The notes below the pieces were generated by a model. It saw nothing but the letters and a program-made list of their open reading frames with translations. It made no database searches and was not told where the DNA came from. Positions 48,390-57,084 of a stretch of DNA of 64,000 nt are shown here, one piece after another. Position 1 is the stretch's first letter; each line of letters begins with the position of its first letter. A program made the position numbers and the translations under genes. Source of the stretch: Zoroaster sp. YZ-2022 (lineage: Eukaryota > Echinodermata > Asteroidea > Forcipulatida > Zoroasteridae); the NCBI GenBank assembly GCA_029582265.1, contig CM055837.1:3953148-4017147 (forward strand), read 5' to 3'.

Positions 48390-48463
48390 AGGCGTCGCCC
48401 GGATTCGAACCAGGGATCTCCTGTTTACAAGACAGGCACTTTAACCAACTAAGCCACGACGCC
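48390..48463 (-). tRNA. trnT-UGU: tRNA-Thr(TGT), unit 21
   Basis: Consensus; the downstream T run is only four bases here (CAAAACAACTAG). Confidence 0.94.
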
Positions 48464-48536
48464 ATCTTGTACACATTTCATAGTTTGCTAGACACAGTAG
48501 ATCTACAAGTTAACAGAAAAGTTAACAAAATAAACA

Positions 48537-48609
48537 CGCCCGGTAGGGGACTTGAACCCATGACCCTCAGATTAAAATTCTGATGCTCTACCGACTGAGC
48601 TAACCGGGC
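48537..48609 (-). tRNA. trnK-UUU: tRNA-Lys(TTT), unit 22
   Basis: Anticodon loop reads ATTTTAA (C32 to A); anticodon unchanged. Confidence 0.9.
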
Positions 48610-48713
48610 TCTGACAACGTATACGGAAGACTTGTCTAAATTGTAAAACCTTAGATCAGCGAAACCACAAGAAAAACTTCAGACACGTTGATATAACAAT
48701 GAGCAAAAATATT

Positions 48714-48786
48714 AGGCACCGCCGGATTCGAACCAGGGGATCTCCTGTTTACTAGACAGGCGCTTTGTCATCTAAGCCAGGGCGCC
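48714..48786 (-). pseudogene. tRNA-Thr(AGT) pseudogene, unit 22
   Basis: A deletion in the T/acceptor junction, an insertion in the T arm and three D-arm/acceptor changes (TTTGTCATC, GCCAGGG). The fold is badly impaired. Confidence 0.75.
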
Positions 48787-48879
48787 ACACCTGACAATTT
48801 GGCAAGAACTAATAGTCTATTTTGTGAAACTATGACCTGCGAGATTATGAATAATAGTACAAATTTTCAAAAAACAACT

Positions 48880-48953
48880 AGGCGTCGCCCGGATTCGAAC
48901 CAGGGATCTCCTGTTTACAAGACAGGCACTTTAACCAACTAAGCCACGACGCC
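48880..48953 (-). tRNA. trnT-UGU: tRNA-Thr(TGT), unit 22
   Basis: Consensus. Confidence 0.95.
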
Positions 48954-49026
48954 ATCTTCCACAAATTTCATAGTTTGCTAGACACAGTAGATCTACAAGT
49001 TAACAGAAAAGTTAACAAAATAAACA

Positions 49027-49099
49027 CGCCCGGTAGGGGACTTGAACCCATGACCCTCAGATTAAAAGTCTGATGCTCTACCGACTGAGCTAACCGGGC
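49027..49099 (-). tRNA. trnK-UUU: tRNA-Lys(TTT), unit 23
   Basis: Consensus. Confidence 0.96.
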
Positions 49100-49203
49100 T
49101 CTGACAACGTATACGGAAGACTTGTCTAAATTGTAAAACCTTAGATCAGCGAAACCACAAGTAAAAATTCAGACACGTTGATATAACAATGAGCAAAAAA
49201 ATT

Positions 49204-49276
49204 AGGCACCGCCCGGATTCGAACCGAGGATCTCCTGTTTACTAAACAGGCGCTTTGCCAACTAAGCCACGGCGCC
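49204..49276 (-). tRNA. trnT-AGU: tRNA-Thr(AGT), unit 23
   Basis: C32 to T (loop TTAGTAA) and a T-G pair in the T stem; foldable. Confidence 0.88.
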
Positions 49277-49368
49277 ACACCTGACATTTGGCAAGAACTA
49301 ATAGTCTATTTTGTGAAACTATGACCTGCGAGATTATGAATAATAGTACAAGTTTTCAAAAAACAACT

Positions 49369-49442
49369 AGGCATCGCCCGGATTCGAACCAGGGATCTCC
49401 TGTTTACAAGACAGGCACTTTAACCAACTAAGCCACGACGCC
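49369..49442 (-). tRNA. trnT-UGU: tRNA-Thr(TGT), unit 23
   Basis: GCATC allele. Confidence 0.94.
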
Positions 49443-49515
49443 ATCTTGTACACATTTCATAGTTTGCTAGACACAGTAGATCTACAAGTTAACAGAAAAG
49501 TTAACAAAATAAACA

Positions 49516-49588
49516 CGCCCGGTAGGGGACTTGAACCCATGACCCTCAGATTAAAAGTCTGATGCTCTACCGACTGAGCTAACCGGGC
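49516..49588 (-). tRNA. trnK-UUU: tRNA-Lys(TTT), unit 24
   Basis: Consensus. Confidence 0.96.
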
Positions 49589-49693
49589 TCTGACAACGTA
49601 TACGGAAGACTTGTCTAAATTGTAAAACCTTAGATCAGCGAAACCACAATGAAAACTTCAGACACGTTGATATAACAATGAGCAAAAAATATT

Positions 49694-49766
49694 AGGCACC
49701 GCCCGGATTCGAACCGGGGATCTCCTGTTTACTAGACAGGCGCTTTGCCAACTAAGCCACGGCGCT
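49694..49766 (-). tRNA. trnT-AGU: tRNA-Thr(AGT), unit 24
   Basis: First base is A instead of G, leaving an A-C terminal pair; otherwise consensus. Confidence 0.85.
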
Positions 49767-49858
49767 ACACCCGACATTTGGAAAGAACTAATAGTCTATT
49801 TTGTGAAACTATGACCTGCGAGATTGTGAATAATAGTACAAGTTTAAAAAAAAAAACT

Positions 49859-49932
49859 AGGCATCGCCCGGATTCGAACCAGGGATCTCCTGTTTACAAG
49901 ACAGGCACTTTAACCAACTAAGCCACGACGCC
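49859..49932 (-). tRNA. trnT-UGU: tRNA-Thr(TGT), unit 24
   Basis: GCATC allele; unusually long T run downstream. Confidence 0.94.
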
Positions 49933-50005
49933 ATCTTGTACACATTTCATAGTTTGCTAGACACAGTAGATCTACAAGTTAACAGAAAAGTTAACAAAAT
50001 AAACA

Positions 50006-50078
50006 CGCCCGGTAGGGGACTTGAACCCATGACCCTCAGATTAAAAGTCTGATGCTCTACCGACTGAGCTAACCGGGC
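50006..50078 (-). tRNA. trnK-UUU: tRNA-Lys(TTT), unit 25
   Basis: Consensus. Confidence 0.96.
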
Positions 50079-50183
50079 TCTGACAACGTATACGGAAGAC
50101 TTGTCTAAATTGTAAAACCTTAGATCAGCGAAACCACAATGAAAACTTCAGACACGTTGATATAACAATGAGCAAAAAATATT

Positions 50184-50255
50184 AGGCACCGCCCGGATTC
50201 GAACAGGGATCTCCTGTTTACTAGACAGGCGCTTTGCCAACTAAGCCACGGCGCC
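50184..50255 (-). tRNA. trnT-AGU: tRNA-Thr(AGT), unit 25, one-base deletion
   Basis: GAACAGGGATC: one base lost before the T arm and a T-stem mismatch. Confidence 0.65.
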
Positions 50256-50346
50256 ACACCGACATTTGGCAAGAACTAATAGTCTATTTTGTGAAACTAT
50301 GACCTGCGAGATTATGAATAATAGTACAAATTTTCAAAAAACAACT

Positions 50347-50420
50347 AGGCGTCGCCCGGATTCGAACCAGGGATCTCCTGTTTACAAGACAGGCACTTTA
50401 ACCAACTAAGCCACGACGCC
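50347..50420 (-). tRNA. trnT-UGU: tRNA-Thr(TGT), unit 25
   Basis: Consensus. Confidence 0.95.
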
Positions 50421-50493
50421 ATCTTGTACACATTTCATAGTTTGCTAGACACAGTAGATCTACAAGTTAACAGAAAAGTTAACAAAATAAACA

Positions 50494-50566
50494 CGCCCGG
50501 TAGGGGACTTGAACCCATGACCCTCAGATTAAAAGTCTGATGCTCTACCGACTGAGCTAACCGGGC
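50494..50566 (-). tRNA. trnK-UUU: tRNA-Lys(TTT), unit 26
   Basis: Consensus. Confidence 0.96.
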
Positions 50567-50670
50567 TCTGACAACGTATACGGAAGACTTGTCTAAATTG
50601 TAAAACCTTAGATCAGCGAAACCACAATGAAAACTTCAGACACGTTGATATAACAATGAGCAAAAAAATT

Positions 50671-50743
50671 AGGCACCGCCCGGATTCGAACCGAGGATCT
50701 CATGTTTACTATACAGGCGCTTTGCCAACTAAGCCACGGCGCC
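50671..50743 (-). tRNA. trnT-AGU: tRNA-Thr(AGT), unit 26
   Basis: Same TCATG/TATACAGG haplotype as unit 11; one anticodon-stem mismatch. Confidence 0.75.
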
Positions 50744-50835
50744 ACACACGACAATTGGGAAAGAACTAATAGTCTATTTTGTGAAACTATGACCTGCGAG
50801 ATTATGAATAATAGTACAAATTTTCAAAAAAAACT

Positions 50836-50909
50836 AGGCGTCGCCCGGATTCGAACCAGGGATCTCCTGTTTACAAGACAGGCACTTTAACCAACTAAGC
50901 CACGACGCC
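50836..50909 (-). tRNA. trnT-UGU: tRNA-Thr(TGT), unit 26
   Basis: Consensus. Confidence 0.95.
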
Positions 50910-50982
50910 ATCTTCCACAAATTTCATAGTTTGCTAGACACAGTAGATCTACAAGTTAACAGAAAAGATAACAAAATAAACA

Positions 50983-51055
50983 CGCCCGGTAGGGGACTTG
51001 AACCCATGACCCTCAGATTAAAAGTCTGATGCTCTACCGACTGAGCTAACCGGGC
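50983..51055 (-). tRNA. trnK-UUU: tRNA-Lys(TTT), unit 27
   Basis: Consensus. Confidence 0.96.
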
Positions 51056-51160
51056 TCTGACAACGTATACGGAAGACTTGTCTAAATTGTAAAACCTTAG
51101 ATCAGCGAAACCACAATGAAAACTTCAGACACGTTGATATAACAATGAGCAAAAAATATT

Positions 51161-51233
51161 AGGCACCGCCCGGATTCGAACCGGGGATCTCCTGTTTACT
51201 AGACAGGCGCTTTGCCAACTAAGCCACGGCGCC
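51161..51233 (-). tRNA. trnT-AGU: tRNA-Thr(AGT), unit 27
   Basis: Consensus. Confidence 0.96.
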
Positions 51234-51325
51234 ACACCTGACATTTGGCAAGAACTAATAGTCTATTTTGTGAAACTATGACCTGCGAGATTATGAATAA
51301 TAGTACAAATTTTCAAAAAACAACT

Positions 51326-51399
51326 AGGCGTCGCCCGGATTCGAACCAGGGATCTCCTGTTTACAAGACAGGCACTTTAACCAACTAAGCCACGACGCC
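51326..51399 (-). tRNA. trnT-UGU: tRNA-Thr(TGT), unit 27
   Basis: Consensus. Confidence 0.95.
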
Positions 51400-51472
51400 A
51401 TCTTCCACAAATTTCATAGTTTGCTAGACACAGTAGATCTACAAGTTAACAGAAAAGATAACAAAATAAACA

Positions 51473-51545
51473 CGCCCGGTAGGGGACTTGAACCCATGAC
51501 CCTCAGATTAAAAGTCTGATGCTCTACCGACTGAGCTAACCGGGC
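51473..51545 (-). tRNA. trnK-UUU: tRNA-Lys(TTT), unit 28
   Basis: Consensus. Confidence 0.96.
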
Positions 51546-51649
51546 TCTGACAACGTATACGGAAGACTTGTCTAAATTGTAAACCTTAGATCAGCGAAAC
51601 CACAATGAAAACTTCAGACAAGTTGATATAACAATGAGCAAAAAATATT

Positions 51650-51722
51650 AGGCACCGCCCGGATTCGAACCGGGGATCTCCTGTTTACTAGACAGGCGCT
51701 TTGCCAACTAAGCCACGGCGCC
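51650..51722 (-). tRNA. trnT-AGU: tRNA-Thr(AGT), unit 28
   Basis: Consensus; flanking spacers carry AGACAAGTTG and GAGATGATG, both repeated in unit 31. Confidence 0.96.
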
Positions 51723-51814
51723 ACACACGACATTTGGAAAGAACTAATAGTCTATTTTGTGAAACTATGACCTGCGAGATGATGAATAATAGTACAAATT
51801 TTCAAAAAACAACT

Positions 51815-51888
51815 AGGCGTCGCCCGGATTCGAACCAGGGATCTCCTGTTTACAAGACAGGCACTTTAACCAACTAAGCCACGACGCC
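51815..51888 (-). tRNA. trnT-UGU: tRNA-Thr(TGT), unit 28
   Basis: Consensus. Confidence 0.95.
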
Positions 51889-51963
51889 ATCTTACACAAA
51901 TTTCATAGTTTGCTAGACACAGTAGATCTACAAGTTAACAGAAAAGTTAACAAAACAAACACG

Positions 51964-52032
51964 CGCCCGATGGACTTGAACCCATGACCTCAGATTAAAA
52001 GTCTGATGCTCTACCGACTGAGCTAACCGGGC
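51964..52032 (-). pseudogene. tRNA-Lys(TTT) pseudogene, unit 29
   Basis: Four bases are missing in the T arm and variable region (GCCCGATGGACTTG, GACCTCAG), so the T stem cannot form. Anticodon arm intact. Confidence 0.8.
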
Positions 52033-52137
52033 TCTGACAACGTATACGGAATACTTGTCTAAATTGTAAAACCTTAGATCAGCGAAACCACAATGAAAAC
52101 TTCAGACACGTTGATATAACAATGAGCAAAAAATATT

Positions 52138-52210
52138 AGGCACCGCCCGGATTCGAACCGGGGATCTCCTGTTTACTAGACAGGCGCTTTGCCAACTAAG
52201 CCACGGCGCC
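52138..52210 (-). tRNA. trnT-AGU: tRNA-Thr(AGT), unit 29
   Basis: Consensus. Confidence 0.96.
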
Positions 52211-52302
52211 ACACACGACAATTGGAAAGAACTAATAGTCTATTTTGTGAAACTATGACCTGCGAGATTATGAATAATAGTACAAATTTTCAAAAAACAA
52301 CT

Positions 52303-52376
52303 AGGCGTCGCCCGGATTCGAACCAGGGATCTCCTGTTTACAAGACAGGCACTTTAACCAACTAAGCCACGACGCC
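52303..52376 (-). tRNA. trnT-UGU: tRNA-Thr(TGT), unit 29
   Basis: Consensus. Confidence 0.95.
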
Positions 52377-52449
52377 ATCTTGTACACATTTCATAGTTTG
52401 CTAGACACAGTAGATCTACAAGTTAACAGAAAAGTTAACAAAATAAACA

Positions 52450-52522
52450 CGCCCGATAGGGGACTTGAACCCATGACCCTCAGATTAAAAGTCTGATGCT
52501 CTACCGACTGAGCTAACCGGGC
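52450..52522 (-). tRNA. trnK-UUU: tRNA-Lys(TTT), unit 30
   Basis: CCGATA variant (G-U pair in the acceptor). Confidence 0.92.
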
Positions 52523-52627
52523 TCTGACAACGTATACGGAAGACTTGTCTAAATTGTAAAACCTTAGATCAGCGAAACCACAATGAAAACTTCAGACACG
52601 TTGATATAACAATGAGCAAAAAATATT

Positions 52628-52700
52628 AGGCACCGCCCGGATTCGAACCGGGGATCTCCTGTTTACTAGACAGGCGCTTTGCCAACTAAGCCACGGCGCC
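52628..52700 (-). tRNA. trnT-AGU: tRNA-Thr(AGT), unit 30
   Basis: Consensus. Confidence 0.96.
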
Positions 52701-52792
52701 ACACACGACAATTGGAAAGAACTAATAGTCTATTTTGTGAAACTATGACCTGCGAGATTATGAATAATAGTACAAATTTTCAAAAAACAACT

Positions 52793-52866
52793 AGGCGTCG
52801 CCCGGATTCGAACCAGGGATCTCCTGTTTACAAGACAGGCACTTTAACCAACTAAGCCACGACGCC
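52793..52866 (-). tRNA. trnT-UGU: tRNA-Thr(TGT), unit 30
   Basis: Consensus. Confidence 0.95.
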
Positions 52867-52939
52867 ATCTTACACAAATTTCATAGTTTGCTAGACACAG
52901 TAGATCTACAAGTTAACAGAAAAGTTAACAAAATAAACA

Positions 52940-53012
52940 CGCCCGGTAGGGGACTTGAACCCATGACCCTCAGATTAAAAGTCTGATGCTCTACCGACTG
53001 AGCTAACCGGGC
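52940..53012 (-). tRNA. trnK-UUU: tRNA-Lys(TTT), unit 31
   Basis: Consensus; upstream spacer has the rare GGAATACTTG seen also at unit 29. Confidence 0.96.
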
Positions 53013-53117
53013 TCTGACAACGTATACGGAATACTTGTCTAAATTGTAAAACCTTAGATCAGCGAAACCACAATGAAAACTTCAGACAAGTTGATATAAC
53101 AATGAGCAAAAAATATT

Positions 53118-53190
53118 AGGCACCGCCCGGATTCGAACCGGGGATCTCCTGTTTACTAGACAGGCGCTTTGCCAACTAAGCCACGGCGCC
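53118..53190 (-). tRNA. trnT-AGU: tRNA-Thr(AGT), unit 31
   Basis: Consensus; same flanking spacer variants as unit 28. Confidence 0.96.
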
Positions 53191-53282
53191 ACACACGACA
53201 TTTGGAAAGAACTAATAGTCTATTTTGTGAAACTATGACCTGCGAGATGATGAATAATAGTACAAATTTTCAAAAAACAACT

Positions 53283-53356
53283 AGGCGTCGCCCGGATTCG
53301 AACCAGGGATCTCCTGTTTACAAGACAGGCACTTTAACCAACTAAGCCACGACGCC
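53283..53356 (-). tRNA. trnT-UGU: tRNA-Thr(TGT), unit 31
   Basis: Consensus. Confidence 0.95.
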
Positions 53357-53429
53357 ATCTTACACAAATTTCATAGTTTGCTAGACACAGTAGATCTACA
53401 AGTTAACAGAAAAGTTAACAAAACAAACA

Positions 53430-53502
53430 CACCCGGTAGGGGACTTGAACCCATGACCCTCAGATTAAAAGTCTGATGCTCTACCGACTGAGCTAACCGG
53501 GC
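53430..53502 (-). tRNA. trnK-UUU: tRNA-Lys(TTT), unit 32
   Basis: ACCCGG variant, identical to unit 9, including the AAACAAACAC and AACTTATACGG spacers. Confidence 0.9.
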
Positions 53503-53607
53503 TCTGACAACTTATACGGAAGACTTGTCTAAATTGTAAAACCTTAGATCAGCGAAACCACAATGAAAACTTCAGACACGTTGATATAACAATGAGCAAA
53601 AAATATT

Positions 53608-53680
53608 AGGCACCGCCCGGATTCGAACCGGGGATCTCCTGTTTACTAGACAGGCGCTTTGCCAACTAAGCCACGGCGCC
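53608..53680 (-). tRNA. trnT-AGU: tRNA-Thr(AGT), unit 32
   Basis: Consensus. Confidence 0.96.
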
Positions 53681-53771
53681 ACACACGACAATTGGAAAGA
53701 ACTAATAGTCTATTTTGTGAAACTATGACCTGCGAGATTATGAATAATAGTACAAATTTTCAAAAAAAACT

Positions 53772-53845
53772 AGGCGTCGCCCGGATTCGAACCAGGGATC
53801 TCCTGTTTACAAGACAGGCACTTTAACCAACTAAGCCACGACGCC
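53772..53845 (-). tRNA. trnT-UGU: tRNA-Thr(TGT), unit 32
   Basis: Consensus. Confidence 0.95.
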
Positions 53846-53918
53846 ATCTTCCACAAATTTCATAGTTTGCTAGACACAGTAGATCTACAAGTTAACAGAA
53901 AAGTTAACAAAATAAACA

Positions 53919-53991
53919 CGCCCGGTAGGGGACTTGAACCCATGACCCTCAGATTAAAAGTCTGATGCTCTACCGACTGAGCTAACCGGGC
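53919..53991 (-). tRNA. trnK-UUU: tRNA-Lys(TTT), unit 33
   Basis: Consensus. Confidence 0.96.
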
Positions 53992-54096
53992 TCTGACAAC
54001 GTATACGGAAGACTTGTCTAAATTGTAAAACCTTAGATCAGCGAAACCACAATGAAAACTTCAGACACGTTGATATAACAATGAGCAAAAAATATT

Positions 54097-54169
54097 AGGC
54101 ACCGCCCGGATTCGAACCGGGGATCTCCTGTTTACTAGACAGGCGCTTTGCCAACTAAGCCACGGCGCC
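54097..54169 (-). tRNA. trnT-AGU: tRNA-Thr(AGT), unit 33
   Basis: Consensus. Confidence 0.96.
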
Positions 54170-54261
54170 ACACCTGACATTTGGCAAGAACTAATAGTCT
54201 ATTTTGTGAAACTATGACCTGCGAGATTATGAATAACAGTACAAGTTTTCAAAAAACAACT

Positions 54262-54335
54262 AGGCATCGCCCGGATTCGAACCAGGGATCTCCTGTTTAC
54301 AAGACAGGCACTTTAACCAACTAAGCCACGACGCC
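54262..54335 (-). tRNA. trnT-UGU: tRNA-Thr(TGT), unit 33
   Basis: GCATC allele. Confidence 0.94.
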
Positions 54336-54408
54336 ATCTTGTACACATTTCATAGTTTGCTAGACACAGTAGATCTACAAGTTAACAGAAAAGTTAACAA
54401 AATAAACA

Positions 54409-54481
54409 CGCCCGGTAGGGGACTTGAACCCATGACCCTCAGATTAAAAGTCTGATGCTCTACCGACTGAGCTAACCGGGC
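54409..54481 (-). tRNA. trnK-UUU: tRNA-Lys(TTT), unit 34
   Basis: Consensus. Confidence 0.96.
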
Positions 54482-54586
54482 TCTGACAACGTATACGGAA
54501 GACTTGTCTAAATTGTAAAACCTTAGATCAGCGAAACCACAATGAAAACTTCAGACACGTTGATATAACAATGAGCAAAAAATATT

Positions 54587-54659
54587 AGGCACCGGCCGGA
54601 TTCGAACCGGGGATCTCCTGTTTACTAGACAGGCGCCTTGCCAACTAAGCCACGGCGCC
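54587..54659 (-). tRNA. trnT-AGU: tRNA-Thr(AGT), unit 34
   Basis: CACCGGCCGG and GCGCCTT variants, identical to unit 16 about 8.8 kb away. Confidence 0.82.
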
Positions 54660-54751
54660 ACACACGACAATTGGAAAGAACTAATAGTCTATTTTGTGAA
54701 ACTATGACCTGCGAGATTATGAATAATAGTACAAATTTTCAAAAAACAACT

Positions 54752-54825
54752 AGGCGTCGCCCGGATTCGAACCAGGGATCTCCTGTTTACAAGACAGGCA
54801 CTTTAACCAACTAAGCCACGACGCC
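54752..54825 (-). tRNA. trnT-UGU: tRNA-Thr(TGT), unit 34
   Basis: Consensus. Confidence 0.95.
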
Positions 54826-54898
54826 ATCTTCCACAAATTTCATAGTTTGCTAGACACAGTAGATCTACAAGTTAACAGAAAAGATAACAAAATAAACA

Positions 54899-54971
54899 CG
54901 CCCGGTAGGGGACTTGAACCCATGACCCTCAGATTAAAAGTCTGATGCTCTACCGACTGAGCTAACCGGGC
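54899..54971 (-). tRNA. trnK-UUU: tRNA-Lys(TTT), unit 35
   Basis: Consensus. Confidence 0.96.
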
Positions 54972-55076
54972 TCTGACAACGTATACGGAAGACTTGTCTA
55001 AATTGTAAAACCTTAGATCAGCGAAACCACAATGAAAACTTCAGACACGTTGATATAACAATGAGCAAAAAATATT

Positions 55077-55144
55077 AGGCACCGCCCGGATTCGAACCGG
55101 GGATCTCCTGTTTACTAGACAGGCGCTTTGCCAACTAAGCCACC
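55077..55144 (-). pseudogene. tRNA-Thr(AGT) with truncated 5' end, unit 35
   Basis: The 5' acceptor strand has lost five bases (AAGCCACCACAC), so the acceptor stem cannot form. It lies 90 bp from the assembly gap, so an assembly error is possible. Confidence 0.75.
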
Positions 55145-55234
55145 ACACACGACATTTGGAAAGAACTAATAGTCTATTTTGTGAAACTATGACCTGCGAG
55201 ATTATGAATAATAGTACAAATTTTCAAAAAACAA

Positions 55235-55734
55235 NNNNNNNNNNNNNNNNNNNNNNNNNNNNNNNNNNNNNNNNNNNNNNNNNNNNNNNNNNNNNNNNNN
55301 NNNNNNNNNNNNNNNNNNNNNNNNNNNNNNNNNNNNNNNNNNNNNNNNNNNNNNNNNNNNNNNNNNNNNNNNNNNNNNNNNNNNNNNNNNNNNNNNNNNN
55401 NNNNNNNNNNNNNNNNNNNNNNNNNNNNNNNNNNNNNNNNNNNNNNNNNNNNNNNNNNNNNNNNNNNNNNNNNNNNNNNNNNNNNNNNNNNNNNNNNNNN
55501 NNNNNNNNNNNNNNNNNNNNNNNNNNNNNNNNNNNNNNNNNNNNNNNNNNNNNNNNNNNNNNNNNNNNNNNNNNNNNNNNNNNNNNNNNNNNNNNNNNNN
55601 NNNNNNNNNNNNNNNNNNNNNNNNNNNNNNNNNNNNNNNNNNNNNNNNNNNNNNNNNNNNNNNNNNNNNNNNNNNNNNNNNNNNNNNNNNNNNNNNNNNN
55701 NNNNNNNNNNNNNNNNNNNNNNNNNNNNNNNNNN
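55235..55734. other. Assembly gap, exactly 500 N
   Basis: Inside the tRNA array, between a unit-35 spacer and the middle of a Thr(TGT) gene. A round 500 suggests an unsized gap, so the true number of units may be larger. Confidence 0.97.
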
Positions 55735-55788
55735 CCAGGGATCTCCTGTTTACAAAACAGGCACTTTAACCAACTAAGCCACGGCGCC
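55735..55788 (-). tRNA. trnT-UGU: tRNA-Thr(TGT), partial at gap
   Basis: 5' part with anticodon loop TTTGTAA (C32 to T) and 5' end GGCGCCG; the 3' part is hidden in the gap. Confidence 0.8.
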
Positions 55789-55861
55789 ATCTTGTACACA
55801 TTTCATAGTTTGCTAGACACAGTAGATCTACAAGTTAACAGAAAAGTTAACAAAATAAACA

Positions 55862-55933
55862 CGCCCGGTAATGGACTTGAACCCATGACCCTCAGATTAA
55901 AAGTCTGATGCTCTACCGACTAGCTAACCGGGC
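55862..55933 (-). tRNA. trnK-UUU: tRNA-Lys(TTT), unit 36, D-arm deletion
   Basis: One base lost next to the D stem (GACTAGC for GACTGAGC), plus a GGTAATGG T-arm variant. Confidence 0.65.
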
Positions 55934-56039
55934 TCTGACAACGTATACGGAAGACTTGTCTAAATTGTAAAACCTTAGATCAGCGAAACCACAATGAAAA
56001 CTTCAGACACGTTGATATAACAGTGAGCAAAAAAAATTA

Positions 56040-56093
56040 CGCACCGCCCGGATTCGAACTAAACAGGCGCTTTGCCAACTAAGCCACGGCGCC
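56040..56093 (-). pseudogene. tRNA-Thr(AGT) pseudogene, unit 36
   Basis: About 18 bases including half of the anticodon arm are deleted (GATTCGAACTAAACAGG). Ends are recognisable. Confidence 0.85.
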
Positions 56094-56186
56094 ACACCTG
56101 ACATTTGGCAAGAACTAATAGTCTATTTTGTGAAACTATGACCTGCGAGATTATGAATAGTATTACAAGTTTTCAAAAAAACAACT

Positions 56187-56236
56187 TGGCATCGCCCGGA
56201 TTCGAACCAGGGATCTCCTGTTTACAAGACAGGCAC
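56187..56236 (-). pseudogene. tRNA-Thr(TGT) 3' fragment at the array's right edge
   Basis: GCATC allele with intact T and anticodon arms. The match stops after AGACAGGCAC; the D arm and 5' acceptor are replaced by unique DNA. Confidence 0.85.
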
Positions 56237-56760
56237 AAGTTTATTAAGTTTTTAGATTACAATTCAGTAATTTTGTAATCTGTTTATTTACAATGGTGTG
56301 TACTACCTTTAACATTGTAGACCACGTTGGCCTAGTATATAATGTAGCCCAATTGTCTTTTATTGACATATTTCCACAGCTGTTAGTTGTGCGATTATTT
56401 CAATATCTGCAGAGTTTTTGTCCAGAGTGTGTTTTCGCCTGGAACGCACATTTTTTCTAAACAATCAAGCTTTCTTTGTATACTCATGGAGGAAGGAAAC
56501 CAGCTAGTGCAATTTCAGTATTTTACTTCAGCTTGTTCTGTGCCCAAGACAGATTAAGGTTATACAAAGTCTGCTTGTGGCTTGATGCAACCGTGAAGCA
56601 TATCATTTATACGCAACACGACTTCTCTGAACACTTCGCTTGTCGCAATGTTTATTCACCGTGTTTACCGTAAGGTAGGCATTCTACTATGATAAATTGT
56701 TTTGCTTTGCTAAGCCGTTGCCTTCGTGACTGATCTTCAACTCCAAGGATGTACGTGTGC
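56237..56760. other. Unique sequence after the array
   Basis: A 65-codon frame (56476-56673) has no recognisable feature. Confidence 0.5.
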
Positions 56761-56761
56761 T

Positions 56762-57060
56762 TGACTGAATGGTACGAATAGAGGGTCGCATAGGCCAAGT
56801 GGGCGCGGCATCCCACCACTCCAGGCTCGGACTGTTATTATTTTCATAGTACAAATTTCATAAATCATAATAAAACACAATAAATATTAAAATTAATACG
56901 AATTAGTCTTCCGTTAACTGACTGAATGGCATAAATACAGTGGGTCGCACAGATCAAATGGGCGTAGTAATTCTCACCCCTCCCAGCTAGTACTATTACT
57001 ATTGTAACCATTACAAATTTAATTAACATAGGCCTAATTAAACACAATTAATTACAGACG
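56762..57060. repeat. Diverged tandem duplication (~150 bp)
   Basis: GACTGAATGG...GGGTCGCA...TGGGCG...CACAATAAAT-like sequence occurs at 56762-56910 and again at 56920-57060, each ending in an AT-rich AATTAAACACAATTAA-like stretch. Confidence 0.65.
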
Positions 57061-57084
57061 AAAATTTAATTAAATGTAAACATT

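Larger units (their letters stand above)
38159..56236 (-). repeat. Tandem tRNA gene array: ~36 units of Thr(TGT)-Thr(AGT)-Lys(TTT)
   Basis: The unit is ~490 bp. In plus-strand order it holds Lys(TTT), ~105-bp spacer, Thr(AGT), ~92-bp spacer, Thr(TGT), ~73-bp spacer; all genes are on the minus strand. Spacers are nearly as conserved as the genes, for example AACGTATACGGAAGACTTGT, ACTAATAGTCTATTTTGTGA and CATAGTTTGCTAGACACAGT. In the typical unit each gene is followed by a T run on its own strand (TTTATTTTG after Lys, T6 after each Thr), a pol III terminator. Variants are shared between distant units, showing multi-unit duplication. The array is broken by 500 N at 55235-55734. Both ends lie inside tRNA genes. 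Unit numbers below count from the left. Confidence 0.97.

Noticed and set aside
38159..56236. CRISPR-like or satellite interpretation of the regular repeats
   Set aside because: The conserved blocks fold as tRNAs with correct boxes, anticodons and terminators; spacers are repeated rather than unique.
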